From DATATB01 sp036268995 (GTDB lineage: Bacteria > Planctomycetota > Planctomycetia > Pirellulales > PNKZ01): a stretch of DNA of 64,000 nucleotides. Position numbers and translations under genes: made by a program. The notes under the pieces were generated by a model, which was not told the origin of the DNA, ran no database searches, and saw nothing but the letters and a program-made list of their open reading frames with translations. This document shows positions 40,573 through 49,715 of the stretch, in pieces (position 1 is the first letter of the stretch; the number at the start of each line of letters is the position of its first letter). Where the stretch lies: assembly GCA_036268995.1 (NCBI GenBank), contig DATATB010000080.1, positions 62,001 to 126,000 on the forward strand, read 5' to 3'.

Positions 40573-41475
40573 TCAGGAGCCTGGCGGAGTATCCGTGGCA
40601 GGCGCCGCGGGAGGCTGCTTGGCCTTGGCGGTCGGCGTCTTTTTCACGGGTGTCTTGACGGGCTTCTTCACCGGTTTTTTGCCGGCGGGGGTCATTGCCC
40701 CGGCTTTCGGAGTCGCGGATTGGCGACCGCCGGCGCTGCCCGAGGCGCTGGGCGAATTCGAAGACCGGCTGCGCGATCCGCGGTTGGCTTCCTCGCCGGG
40801 CGAACGGTCGCGCGGCGGGCCGAAGCGCGATGGCGGAACGATCTCACCCTCGAATGTGGTCCCGCGGGTTTCGCTCCATTTAGCCTGTTGCTCGGGCGTG
40901 AAGACGGCCACGACCTTCTGTTCGGCCGCTTTGCGAATTTCTTCCATTTGCTTGCGGAACAGCTCGGCCATTTCCGCGCTGGTCGCATCGCGAATCTGCT
41001 GAATCTGCGTGAGCTGCTCGGGAGTGAGCCCCAGGCCTTGGACGACGTCGGGCCGCTCGAAGGCGCGGGTTCCTTGCTGTTGCAGGCTGATTTGCATCAG
41101 CCGCTGCTGCTGCTGCGGGCTGAGCACGTTGCCGATCATCGTTTCGGTTTGCTGGCTGATCTTTTGGATCTTCTCGCCGCGCTCTTCGCGATCGAGCTGA
41201 AACGCCTGCGACATCGCCGTGCGCTGCTGTTCGAAGATCGTCTTGAGGGCTTGAACTTGCTGGGTATTGAGTTGCAATTCCTTCTGGACCGAATCTTGGC
41301 CGAGCAGCATCGTCGGCGACGACGATCGCGAGAAGCCTCCGCCCGGACCACCGCGGCCGCCTCGATCGCCGCCACCTCGATCGCCGCCGCGGTCGCCTCC
41401 GCCTCGTTGTGCCACGGCATCGGAACCAACGCCCAGCGCGAGCAAGCACACTACGGGTAGCACACGGCGGAACAT
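40573..41475 (-). CDS. Secreted LTXXQ/Spy-like helical protein with basic Pro/Lys tail
   Basis: A 300-residue exported protein from ATG 41475. Signal peptide MFRRVLPVVCLLALGVGSD, a Gly/Arg/Asp-rich repeat (GGGDRGGDRGGGDRGG), then a helical part with the LTxxQ-like pattern: LNTQQVQALKTIFEQQRTAM, VLSPQQQQRLMQISLQQQG, GLTPEQLTQIQQIRDA and AVFTPEQQAKWSE. The C-terminal tail is Ser/Pro/Lys-rich (KKPVKKPVKTPVKKTPTAK). Such proteins are periplasmic chaperone- or stress-sensor-like in other bacteria; here the role is unknown. Confidence 0.82.
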   Translation of the reverse strand: MFRRVLPVVCLLALGVGSDAVAQRGGGDRGGDRGGGDRGGRGGPGGGFSRSSSPTMLLGQDSVQKELQLNTQQVQALKTIFEQQRTAMSQAFQLDREERGEKIQKISQQTETMIGNVLSPQQQQRLMQISLQQQGTRAFERPDVVQGLGLTPEQLTQIQQIRDATSAEMAELFRKQMEEIRKAAEQKVVAVFTPEQQAKWSETRGTTFEGEIVPPSRFGPPRDRSPGEEANRGSRSRSSNSPSASGSAGGRQSATPKAGAMTPAGKKPVKKPVKTPVKKTPTAKAKQPPAAPATDTPPGS

Positions 41476-41682
41476 GGCGCACCTCGATTGAACTTGGTCT
41501 GCGGTTGCAGAGAAATTTTGAATACGGCCCGACGGACTCCCCAATATCTTAAGCAAGGATCCGGCTGCGTACATAGTCCAGGCCAAGATTTCGCCCCAGA
41601 CGGCGGGCAGGCCTTGAATTGCGAGTGGGCGTATAGCTTTTTCCGCCTATGGATCGGCTGGCGTTGTCCGTTGCCGGCAGCC

Positions 41683-41707
41683 ACTGACAACTGACAACTG
41701 ACAACTG
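41683..41707. repeat. ACTGACAAC-type repeat, family E, copy 3
   Basis: ACTGACAACTGACAACTGAC then AACTG, tandem units of about nine bases. It lies just upstream (on the plus strand) of the end of the SDR gene. Compare 12155-12180 and 13155-13188. Confidence 0.85.
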
Positions 41708-41724
41708 CCCAGTTCCGCTTTGGC

Positions 41725-42525
41725 TCAGCTCCACTTGCCGTGCTCATGCGAGGCGGCCCGATCGAGATGCGTGTAACCGCCGTCGACGAAGACGAGCTGG
41801 CCAGTGGTATGCGACGAGCGCGGCGAGGCGAGAAACACGATCATGGCTGCCACTTCTTCGGCCGTGGTGAGCCGGCGCCCCAACGGCACCAAGCGGGCCA
41901 CGGCTTGCTCGGCGGCTTGAGGATCGGGCTGGGAATCGAACCAACGCTGGTATTGATCGGTCAGGCACTCGGCCGGCAGCACGCAGTTGACGCGCACGCC
42001 GTCGGCGGCCAGGGCCACGGCCCATTCACGTGTCAGGGCGTTGATGGCTCCTTTGGCTGCCGCGTAGCCGCTGGTCGCTCCCTGGCCGGTGACCGAGACC
42101 TTGGAGCTGACATTGACGATCGCCCCCCGCGATTTGCGTAGCAGCGGCACCGAGTAATGCGCTAGCGCGTAAGCGTGCAGCAGATTAGACAAGACCGAGC
42201 GGGCGAAACACTCGGGCGGCTGATCGAGCCCCAGGGCATCGTTGAAGCCCGCGTTGTTCACGAGCACGTCGATTTGGCCGAAGGTCGCAACCGCCTGCTC
42301 GACGACGCGCCGGCATGCGGCCGCGTCTTGCAAGTCGGCCACGACCGGCTCGACGATTCCGCCGCGCTCGCGCAGATGTTGCGCGAAGGCCGCGGTCGCC
42401 GCCTCGTCACGATCGGCCAGCACCACGCGCGCGCCCTCGTCGACAAACGCCGCGCAGCAGGCCGCGCCGATGCCGCGGGCTCCGCCGGAGACGATCACCA
42501 CGCGATTTTTTAAGTCCAGGTGCAT
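41725..42525 (-). CDS. SDR oxidoreductase resembling L-fucose dehydrogenase
   Basis: A 266-residue NAD(P)-dependent short-chain dehydrogenase. Cofactor motif GGARGIG, NNAG at 90-93, catalytic Ser140/141 in NVSSKVSVTG, Tyr154 and Lys158 in SGYAAAKGA. The pattern AIVNVSSKVSVTGQGATSGY and the C-terminal LVFVDGGYTHLDRA closely recall bacterial L-fucose dehydrogenases, which oxidise L-fucose to a lactone. Asp40 in VVLADRD suggests NAD. This is notable because the BMC locus also deals with fucose, but the specificity is inferred. The next upstream gene (SGNH) is 26 bases away on the same strand. Confidence 0.85.
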   Translation of the reverse strand: MHLDLKNRVVIVSGGARGIGAACCAAFVDEGARVVLADRDEAATAAFAQHLRERGGIVEPVVADLQDAAACRRVVEQAVATFGQIDVLVNNAGFNDALGLDQPPECFARSVLSNLLHAYALAHYSVPLLRKSRGAIVNVSSKVSVTGQGATSGYAAAKGAINALTREWAVALAADGVRVNCVLPAECLTDQYQRWFDSQPDPQAAEQAVARLVPLGRRLTTAEEVAAMIVFLASPRSSHTTGQLVFVDGGYTHLDRAASHEHGKWS

Positions 42526-42551
42526 GGCAAAAGCGGATCCCGGCCGGTCGG

Positions 42552-43691
42552 TTAGTTCGAGTGTTCCAGCAGCGGCGCCAGCACGGCATTGAACGCTTGG
42601 GCTTGGCGCATGAAGCCGAGATCCGTTGGGTGCGAGCTGTCGACCGTGCCTTCGCCATCGTCGCCCAATAGCGTTTCGCCGGGCAAGTAGCTCAAGCCCT
42701 CGACGCCACGCGAAACCAGCCGCTCGTAGCCGCTGCGCAGGGCCTCGCGGTGCATGGCGTTGGTCTTATGCTTGTTTGGCAGGAGAAAGGCGTTGGCCAG
42801 GGTGCGATCTTCGACCAACAGAATTGGCGTGTGCGGCCGCGATTTGCGCAGCGTGAGGACGAACGGTTCGACGCGTTCGACGACGTCTTTTGCCGGCATG
42901 TTGGGCAAGCAATCGAGCACGTACACGGCCGGATCGAGTTCGGCCAGCAGCGTTGCCAGCTCCGGTTCCATGCGGCCGTTGCCCGAGAAGCCAAGGTTGA
43001 TCACCGGTCGGCGCAGCCAACGCCCAATAATGGCGGTATGCACCATGCCGGGCCGCGACGCGCAGCCGCCCTGCGTGATGGACGTGCCATAGAACAGCAC
43101 CGGCTTGTCGTGGCCAGCCGGATAGGGCTCGGCCTTGCGCAATTGCTGTCCCGCGGGCAGGCCCAACTCGACGCTTTTCACGCCGTTGTAGAGCGGCAGA
43201 TAGAGCAGGTAGGTGCGCCGGCCAGCAGGCAGGCCAGCGACCAGGTGCACGCTATTGTTGGGGGCGCTTTCGGGTCGTCCCACGGCCAGCCAGTGCCAGC
43301 CGGCTTTGGTCATTACATACAGGTCGAGCCCGCTCACGCCGGTGGCGGCCATGTGCGACATCGCCAGGTTCGTGCTGGTAAGCATCCAGCGTGCATCGAT
43401 CGACGGCGAATCGCTCTCGAAGCGCACGCACAAGCCGGCCGACTGCTGACTCAAATCCCACACCGGCTTGCGGACCATGCTTTCGGCTTTCGCCGGCAAG
43501 CGGTCGAAGGGAGCCTTCGTCGCCGTCCATCCCTGGCCTTCGAGGCCCAGATGCCGGATGTCGTACCAGACGATGCCCGTCTTGTCGTCGCCGTGGCCCA
43601 GATTCGCATCCAAAGGTTCGCCGGCCAGCAGCGGCATGGCGGTAATGATTGACAGGAGCAACGCGCCGCCAACTGGTCGCCAGGAAACCAT
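42552..43691 (-). CDS. Secreted SGNH/GDSL-type esterase
   Basis: A 379-residue exported hydrolase. Signal peptide VGGALLLSIITAMPLLAGEP, an N-terminal beta-sandwich-like domain (residues about 30-190; LCVRFESDSPSIDARWML), and a C-terminal SGNH domain: FYGTSITQGGCASRPG (nucleophile Ser in GTSIT), NLGFSGNGRMEPE (Gly and Asn blocks), VLDCLPN, and the His of SSHPTDLGF. All four SGNH blocks are present. The two-domain layout is like carbohydrate esterases, so the substrate may be an acetylated glycan. It may share a transcript with the SDR gene after it. Confidence 0.9.
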   Translation of the reverse strand: MVSWRPVGGALLLSIITAMPLLAGEPLDANLGHGDDKTGIVWYDIRHLGLEGQGWTATKAPFDRLPAKAESMVRKPVWDLSQQSAGLCVRFESDSPSIDARWMLTSTNLAMSHMAATGVSGLDLYVMTKAGWHWLAVGRPESAPNNSVHLVAGLPAGRRTYLLYLPLYNGVKSVELGLPAGQQLRKAEPYPAGHDKPVLFYGTSITQGGCASRPGMVHTAIIGRWLRRPVINLGFSGNGRMEPELATLLAELDPAVYVLDCLPNMPAKDVVERVEPFVLTLRKSRPHTPILLVEDRTLANAFLLPNKHKTNAMHREALRSGYERLVSRGVEGLSYLPGETLLGDDGEGTVDSSHPTDLGFMRQAQAFNAVLAPLLEHSN

Positions 43692-43960
43692 GTGTCGAAG
43701 GCCTCGAGGAAAAACGGGTCATATTGCCAGAAACGCCAACCGCGGCAAGCCGCTGGGCCAGGGGCCGGGGCGTCACCAGTCTAATGGAGATTCAGCCTAG
43801 CCGGGAGAGCCTGCTCGGATCCGCCAAGTCGCTGCTTGTATGGTCTTTGCGGTCTACTTAGCATGGGAGAGTCGCTTTGGCCCGCGGTTTCATCTCCACC
43901 CCCCTCTACCGCGGGCCGGAGCATCACGCCGACCCCAGCGGCCCTTGGCAATGCTGCTGC

Positions 43961-46120
43961 GTGGCCGATTTTTTCGCGCAGTTTTCCCCGAACAAAACAG
44001 AGTCTGTGTCTCCCAGCGAATCGGCTGAACCGAATCCGGCGTTGCCCGCGTACCTCGACGATTTCTTCGCCGAGTGCGACGAGCATTTGACGTCGGCGCG
44101 CCAGAGTTTGCTGGCCCTGGAGCCGGTCAGCCATCAGCCGGAAGTCGATCGGACCATGCTCGAAGAGCTATTTCGCGATTTCCATTCGATCAAAGGGTTG
44201 GCGGCGATGGTCGGGCTGAAGCCGGCCGAGCAACTCGCCCATCAAATGGAAAGCTATCTCGGCGCACTTCGCCAAGGGCGAGTTCCCTTTAGCAGCCCGG
44301 GATTTGCGGCTTTGGCAGACGGCGTCCGATCGCTCGAGCAAGTGATCGGCGCCCATCGGGCGCAGGCTGCGCCCGTGGACCTCGGCTCGGTCGGCGCAAG
44401 TTTGGACGCCTTGCTGCCGCTGGTTGGCACCGTTGACGACAAAGCCGGGTCATCGGCAATCGGATCATCGGCGGGTGGCAGCATTGTGGCCGCCGCGGAT
44501 GAACTCAATGCCGAGCAGCAGGCGCGGGTGACGTCGGCAATCGAACACGGCGAAACGGCCTGGTGGGTGACTTTCATGCCCTCGGCCGAGTTGGCCGAGC
44601 GCGACATTAACGTCAACACGGTTCGCAAGAATTTGAAGAGCCTGGGTGAGCTGATTTTTTCGGCGCCGCAGGTGTTGGCGGGCGGGCAAATTGCCTTCCG
44701 GTTTCTTCTGACGACGGCGGCCGAAGAAACGGCCTTCGCCGGCTGGCAGCGCGACGGACTGTCGTACGCTCCCTATGCCGCGCCGGCGCCTTCCGTGCCA
44801 ACGCCTGCTGCTTCCGCCGTGTCGCGGGCCGCGGTATCGGCATCCGCTGCCAAAACCGTGGCGCCAACCAATGTGGTCCGCGTCGGCCTGGGACGTCTGG
44901 ACGAGTTGATGCGGATGGTGGGCGACCTGGTGATTACGCGGGCCAAGTTCGAGGAGAACCTGAAGCAACTCGAAGCTCAGCTTCCCGCCACTCAATGGCG
45001 CACGCTGCAGGAAAATAACGGGGCGTTCGAGCGCCAGATTCGCGACCTGCGCGAAGGCATCATGCGCACGCGGCTGGTGCCGATCCGCGAGGCATTTATG
45101 CGCATGCAATTCGTACTGCGCGACTTTACCTCCGATCCTCAAAGCCGTGTGCGGTTGCAACTTTCGGGCGAAGAGACGGAAGTCGACAAGTTGATCGTCG
45201 AACGCATCATGGATCCGCTGCTGCACCTGGTGCGCAACGCCGTCAGCCATGGCATCGAACCGACTGCCGAGCGCGTGGCGGCCGGCAAGCCGCCCGCCGG
45301 GCTGATTGCGCTGCGGGCCCGAACCAACGGTCAGACGGTGCTGATCGAGGTCGAAGACGACGGACGCGGCATCGACGCACAGCAAATCCTTGCCCGGGCC
45401 GAGAAACTGGGATTGATCGAGGCCGCGGATCGCGCGGAAACCACGAACATCCTGAGCATTTTGTGCGAGCCGGGCTTTTCGACACGCGAAACGGTCGATC
45501 GCACCAGCGGCCGGGGCGTGGGCATGGACGTCGTCAAGAATGCCATCGAAGAGCTTGGCGGCAGCTTGTCGCTGTGGACCGAAGTCGGCCGCGGAACGCG
45601 GTTCACCGTGCAACTGCCGCTGACGCTGTCCATCGCTGACGCCTTGGTGTTCGAAGTCGGCGATCAAACCTTCGCCCTGCCGCAGAGCTTCGTGCAAGAG
45701 GTCTTTCAGTTCGAAGCGACGGCCGTGGCGCTGTTGGAAAGCAATGAAATCGTTTATCGCCGCGGTGTCGCGCTGCCGCTGCTGAGGCTGGCCTCGTTGT
45801 TTGGGCTGGCTTCGCGGCCGAGCGCGACGTCCTATGCGCTGATTGTCGGTGATGCGCAAGACGCCATCGGGCTGGTCGTCGATCGGTTACTCGGATTGCG
45901 CGAGATCGTCATCCACCCGCTGGACGATCCGCTGGTGCGCGTACAAGGCATCGCCGGCGCGACCGAACTGGGCAACGGCCGAATCGTGCTGATCTTGGAT
46001 GCGCTGAGTGCGGTCCGCGGACTGGGCAATCGGCTGTCGGGACCAACGTCAAAAGCCGCCGAGTCGGCCCGCGGCAGGTTGCAGGCGGCAACATCAGGAG
46101 TAAGCCATCGCCATGAGTGA
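43961..46120 (+). CDS. cheA: Chemotaxis histidine kinase CheA
   Basis: A sensor kinase of about 719 residues that phosphorylates CheY and CheB. Start uncertain: GTG 43961 (ADFFAQFSPNKTE follows) is used; TTG 43877 with GGGAGAG upstream would add 28 unlikely residues. Domains: Hpt with phosphoacceptor His75 in FHSIKGLAAMVG, then a segment of about 150 residues that does not look like a standard P2, a dimerisation/P3 helix (LDELMRMVGDLVITRAKFEE), HATPase with LVRNAVSHGIEP (N box), DDGRGID and GRGVGMDVVKNAIE, and a C-terminal CheW-like domain (FALPQSFVQEV). It starts a same-direction chemotaxis operon and overlaps cheW by eight bases. Confidence 0.93.
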   Translation: MADFFAQFSPNKTESVSPSESAEPNPALPAYLDDFFAECDEHLTSARQSLLALEPVSHQPEVDRTMLEELFRDFHSIKGLAAMVGLKPAEQLAHQMESYLGALRQGRVPFSSPGFAALADGVRSLEQVIGAHRAQAAPVDLGSVGASLDALLPLVGTVDDKAGSSAIGSSAGGSIVAAADELNAEQQARVTSAIEHGETAWWVTFMPSAELAERDINVNTVRKNLKSLGELIFSAPQVLAGGQIAFRFLLTTAAEETAFAGWQRDGLSYAPYAAPAPSVPTPAASAVSRAAVSASAAKTVAPTNVVRVGLGRLDELMRMVGDLVITRAKFEENLKQLEAQLPATQWRTLQENNGAFERQIRDLREGIMRTRLVPIREAFMRMQFVLRDFTSDPQSRVRLQLSGEETEVDKLIVERIMDPLLHLVRNAVSHGIEPTAERVAAGKPPAGLIALRARTNGQTVLIEVEDDGRGIDAQQILARAEKLGLIEAADRAETTNILSILCEPGFSTRETVDRTSGRGVGMDVVKNAIEELGGSLSLWTEVGRGTRFTVQLPLTLSIADALVFEVGDQTFALPQSFVQEVFQFEATAVALLESNEIVYRRGVALPLLRLASLFGLASRPSATSYALIVGDAQDAIGLVVDRLLGLREIVIHPLDDPLVRVQGIAGATELGNGRIVLILDALSAVRGLGNRLSGPTSKAAESARGRLQAATSGVSHRHE

Positions 46121-46574
46121 TTCCTCGGCGTCGTTCATTTTGTTCCAGGTTGCCGGCACGACTTACGGCTTGCCTGCCGGCTGCGTCCAGCAGATGGAGA
46201 TGCTCGAGGGCGTGACCCCGGTGCCCAATGCCGCGCCGTTCGTGGATGGCGTCGTCTTTTCGCGGGGACAAGTGGTGCCGGCCGTGAACATGCGCGTCCG
46301 CTTCGGATTCGAGCGCGCGGCGTACGATCCCAAGACGCGGCTGGTGGTCGTCTCGACCAGCGGACGATCCGTGGGGCTGATCGTCGATGCCGCGCGCGAG
46401 TTTGTATCGATCGCGGCCGAGGCCATCCAGCCGCCGCCACCCGCGATGGCGGCCTTAAGCGGAAAATACCTCGCCAGCATCGCCGCGCTCGGCGAACGAT
46501 TGGTGATGATTCTCGATGTCAACGAATTGCTGAACTTTGACGACAACACTTTGCCCGCGCCTGCGGAAGCATAA
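46113..46574 (+). CDS. cheW: Chemotaxis coupling protein CheW
   Basis: A 153-residue adaptor linking CheA to receptors. Starts at ATG 46113 inside the cheA stop region. Canonical segments are LFQVAGTTYGLPAGCVQQME, VPNAAPFVDGVVFSRGQVVP, NMRVRFG, TRLVVVSTSGRSVGLIVDAA and LGERLVMILDVNELL. Both SH3-like subdomains are intact. It is coupled to cheA and followed after 17 bases by the receptor gene, so the core signalling complex is encoded in one stretch. Confidence 0.95.
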   Translation: MSDSSASFILFQVAGTTYGLPAGCVQQMEMLEGVTPVPNAAPFVDGVVFSRGQVVPAVNMRVRFGFERAAYDPKTRLVVVSTSGRSVGLIVDAAREFVSIAAEAIQPPPPAMAALSGKYLASIAALGERLVMILDVNELLNFDDNTLPAPAEA

Positions 46575-46591
46575 GCGAAGGAGCACGATCG

Positions 46592-48688
46592 ATGGTCACG
46601 CGTCGCAACCCGGTCAATCAATTAAACGGCGAAATTGAGCGCCTGCACGTCGAAACCGAGCAAATCACCACGGCCGTCGGCTCGGTGGCCCGCGCGGCCG
46701 ATGAGCTGCTGACGGGAGCGAACACGCAGGTTCGTTCGCTGGACGCGGCCGTGCGTCAAACGACAGACATGGCCACGTCGCTCCAGCAAACCGCGGCGCA
46801 AGCCGCGGACATCGCGGCTTCGACCGAAGAGCTGGCCTCGTCCAGCAATGAGATGGCGGCGTCGATCGAACAGATCAATGCCAACGCGGCGCTATTGGCC
46901 AAGCAGCTCGATGAAACGGGCACCGCCATCAAGCAGACGGCTGCGGGAACGAAAGACGTCAGCGAGCGGGCCGAAGAAATGGCGACTTCGGCGGTGGAAG
47001 TCACCGCGTCGATGGGCGAAATGGCGGCTTCCATAACCGGCTTGAGCGCGGATACGGAGAACCTGGTCACGTCGGTCAACGAAACGGCCTCGACGATCGA
47101 GGAAATGGCCCGCACGATCCAGAACGTCGCGCGCAACGCCGACGAGCTGACGGCCGCCGCCGAGCAGACGTCGTCGTCGATCAACGAGATGGCGGCTTCC
47201 ATCGAAGAAGTCAGCGCCACGGCGGAAAATCTCGCCGCCTCGGTGGAGCAGGTCTCGAGTTCGATCGAAGAGACCGCCAAATCCGTCGCCGGCGTGGCTC
47301 AGAACGCCGAAAAAATCAGTGAAGTTGCCAGCACGGCCGCCGTCTCGGCCACGCAGTTGGATCGTTCGATTCATTCGATCGCCGAATTGTCGAAAAAGGC
47401 GGATGACGCCGCGCGGCGCATCGTTCGCGAAGCCGAAGAGGGGGGCACGGCGGTACAGAAATCGATCCACGGCCTGACCAAGGTTCGCGACTCGATGACC
47501 AGCTCGGCCGCCGTCATTCGCGATATGGGCAAGCGAACCGATGAAATCGGCGGCATCGTCAATACGATCAACATGATCGCCGAGCGGACGAATTTGTTGT
47601 CGCTCAACGCTTCAATCGAAGCGGCCCGCGCCGGGGATGCCGGCCGTGGGTTTGCCGTCGTGGCCGAAGAGATTCGAAACCTGGCGGATCGGGCAGCCCG
47701 CGCCACTTCGGATATCGCGGCCATCGTCAAATCGCTGCAGGACGTCGCCAAGGAGGCTGTGTCCACTTCCAACGATGGCCTGAAGGTGGCCGAGGAAAGT
47801 GGTCAGCTTTCGGAAGGAGGCCTCGAGGGGCTGCGAAAGATTCTCACCGGCATGCAGGAGGCCTCGCAACTGGTCACCCAAATCTCGCGCGCCTCGGTCG
47901 AACAGGTCTCGGCGGGACAGCAAGTCGTCGGCGCGGTCAAGACGACCGCCGCGCAGGCCAGGCAAGTTTTCGAAGCCACCGTGGAGCAAACCAAGGGCGT
48001 GCAAGGAGTCGTGCAGGCCGCGACGCAAATGCGGCGCAGCGCCCAGCAAGTCTCGCAAGCCACGAACGAGCAAGGCCGCGCCGCTCGCGACATCATCAAG
48101 GCTGCGCAGAGCACCAGTTCGCTGGCCAACCAACTCAAAAAGGCCGCCTCTGAGCAATCGACCGGCGCCAACCAGATCATCCAGGTGCTGCAAACGATGC
48201 GTCGCGGTGCGGCCACCACATCGCGCGCATTGGCCGAACAGGCCAATGTCAGCGGACAGGTTTCCAAGGAAGTGGAACGCCTGGCGGCCCATATTACCGG
48301 CGTCAGCAAGGCCATGGTCGATCAAACCGCCGCCAGCGAACAAATCGCCATAGCAGTGGACACGATGCGGCAGCAATCCAAGCAAACGTCGCAGGCCGTC
48401 GCGGAGCAGACCCGCGCGAGCAAAGATATTACCGCGGCCTTTGAGAATGTTTCGAAACAGATCGCGCTGATCACCCGGGCAAACAGCGGACATTCGAAGG
48501 CGGCGGCCTCCGTGCTCGAGGGGCTGACTGAGATCCGTGAAGTCACCGACCGCAACGGGCGTGGCGTCGAGCAAAGCAAGCGGCTGGTCGCCAATCTCCA
48601 CGATCGGGCCGAAGCGCTCTCGCAAATTGCCGCGCGTTTGGCAACCAAAGGACGATCGGCCGACGGCGAGGGCAAACGCGGGGCCTAG
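46592..48688 (+). CDS. Soluble methyl-accepting chemotaxis protein, all coiled coil
   Basis: A 698-residue cytoplasmic receptor with no membrane helix, HAMP or sensor domain. The conserved signalling tip, AERTNLLSLNASIEAARAG at about residues 330-348, then GRGFAVVAEEIRNLADRAAR, lies near the middle, so the two arms of the antiparallel hairpin are nearly equal at about 340 residues. In the N-terminal arm, sequences like NEMAASIE recur with exact 28-residue (84-base) spacing: codons at 46853, 47021, 47105, 47189 and 47273 align. Ala/Ser/Thr/Glu-rich heptads suggest adaptation sites. It has no C-terminal CheR-binding pentapeptide. GAAGGAG is the ribosome binding site. It must sense through other partners or cytoplasmic cues. 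Confidence 0.92.
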   Translation: MVTRRNPVNQLNGEIERLHVETEQITTAVGSVARAADELLTGANTQVRSLDAAVRQTTDMATSLQQTAAQAADIAASTEELASSSNEMAASIEQINANAALLAKQLDETGTAIKQTAAGTKDVSERAEEMATSAVEVTASMGEMAASITGLSADTENLVTSVNETASTIEEMARTIQNVARNADELTAAAEQTSSSINEMAASIEEVSATAENLAASVEQVSSSIEETAKSVAGVAQNAEKISEVASTAAVSATQLDRSIHSIAELSKKADDAARRIVREAEEGGTAVQKSIHGLTKVRDSMTSSAAVIRDMGKRTDEIGGIVNTINMIAERTNLLSLNASIEAARAGDAGRGFAVVAEEIRNLADRAARATSDIAAIVKSLQDVAKEAVSTSNDGLKVAEESGQLSEGGLEGLRKILTGMQEASQLVTQISRASVEQVSAGQQVVGAVKTTAAQARQVFEATVEQTKGVQGVVQAATQMRRSAQQVSQATNEQGRAARDIIKAAQSTSSLANQLKKAASEQSTGANQIIQVLQTMRRGAATTSRALAEQANVSGQVSKEVERLAAHITGVSKAMVDQTAASEQIAIAVDTMRQQSKQTSQAVAEQTRASKDITAAFENVSKQIALITRANSGHSKAAASVLEGLTEIREVTDRNGRGVEQSKRLVANLHDRAEALSQIAARLATKGRSADGEGKRGA

Positions 48689-48817
48689 CCCTATTGGCAT
48701 GAAAGATGCAGAATGCGGCTCGAACGTTCCGCTCCACGGGCAGATGACCTTTCTGAGTCGGACCCAACCGGGCCGACGACGGGCACTTGCTCTTTCCCCC
48801 CAAGTGGTTTCGAGTGC

Positions 48818-49675
48818 ATGAAGCCTCTCGCCCACCAATCGCTGCCGCTCTCCGAGAGTGTTTTCGTTATCCTGCGCGACTTGATTCAAGAACGAATCGG
48901 CTTGCACTACACGTTGGATAAACGTGAAGCGCTGGCCGACCGCCTGGCCGGCCGCGTTGCCGACCGTCAGTTCAGTTCGTTTCTGGATTACTACTACTGC
49001 CTGAAATACGACGCAGACAACGGGCAGGAATGGCGCTACGTGCATGATGCCCTGGCGATCCCAGAGACGTATTTCTGGCGTGAAATGGACCAGATTCACG
49101 CCTTGGTCGACCGGCTGGTGCCCCAGCATTTCTCGGCGTTTCCGGACCAACCCCTACGAATTTGGAGTGCGTCGTGCGCCACGGGCGAGGAGCCGCTGAC
49201 GATCGCGATGGCGCTGGCGGAAGCTGGTTGGCAGGGAGCGCCGGCCATCGAGATCTGGGCCAGCGATGCCAGTCCGGTCGCCATTGCAGCAGCGCGGCGG
49301 GGCATTTATCGCGAGCGATCGTTTCGGAACCTGCCCAACGAGTTGCGAAAACGATACTTCATCGAAGAAGAAGGCGGCTCGCGAATCATCCCCGAATTGC
49401 ACGACCGCGTGCAGTGGGCCGAGGTGAACCTGATGGACCGAGCCAGCGTTTGGCCGTTGGCCAACGCCTCGATTATTTTCTGTCGAAACACGTTCATTTA
49501 TTTTGCACCGGAAGCCACAGAAATCACCGTTCGGCTGTTTGCCGAGGCCATGCCCACGCCCGGATATCTGTTTGTGGGCGTGTCGGAATCGCTGTTGAAG
49601 TTGACGACGGACTTCGAACTTCGTGAGATCGATCAAGCGTTCGTGTATGTCAAAACCGCCACGCCAGCGCGGTAG
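48818..49675 (+). CDS. cheR: Chemoreceptor glutamate methyltransferase CheR
   Basis: Uses S-adenosylmethionine to methylate receptor glutamates. The 285-residue protein starts at ATG 48818 (MKPLAHQSLPLSESVF); upstream in-frame codons lack CheR similarity. The N-terminal helical domain (ILRDLIQERIGLHY) leads into the SAM-binding domain: ETYFWREMDQIHAL, the SAM motif IWSASCATGEEPLTIAMAL, WASDASPVAIAAARRGIY and NASIIFCRNTFIYFAP. Family length and order are normal. It follows the receptor gene by about 130 bases. Confidence 0.94.
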   Translation: MKPLAHQSLPLSESVFVILRDLIQERIGLHYTLDKREALADRLAGRVADRQFSSFLDYYYCLKYDADNGQEWRYVHDALAIPETYFWREMDQIHALVDRLVPQHFSAFPDQPLRIWSASCATGEEPLTIAMALAEAGWQGAPAIEIWASDASPVAIAAARRGIYRERSFRNLPNELRKRYFIEEEGGSRIIPELHDRVQWAEVNLMDRASVWPLANASIIFCRNTFIYFAPEATEITVRLFAEAMPTPGYLFVGVSESLLKLTTDFELREIDQAFVYVKTATPAR

Positions 49676-49715
49676 CAATTGGTGTTGCGCCTGGGATTGA
49701 AAACGGGGTGGCCGC

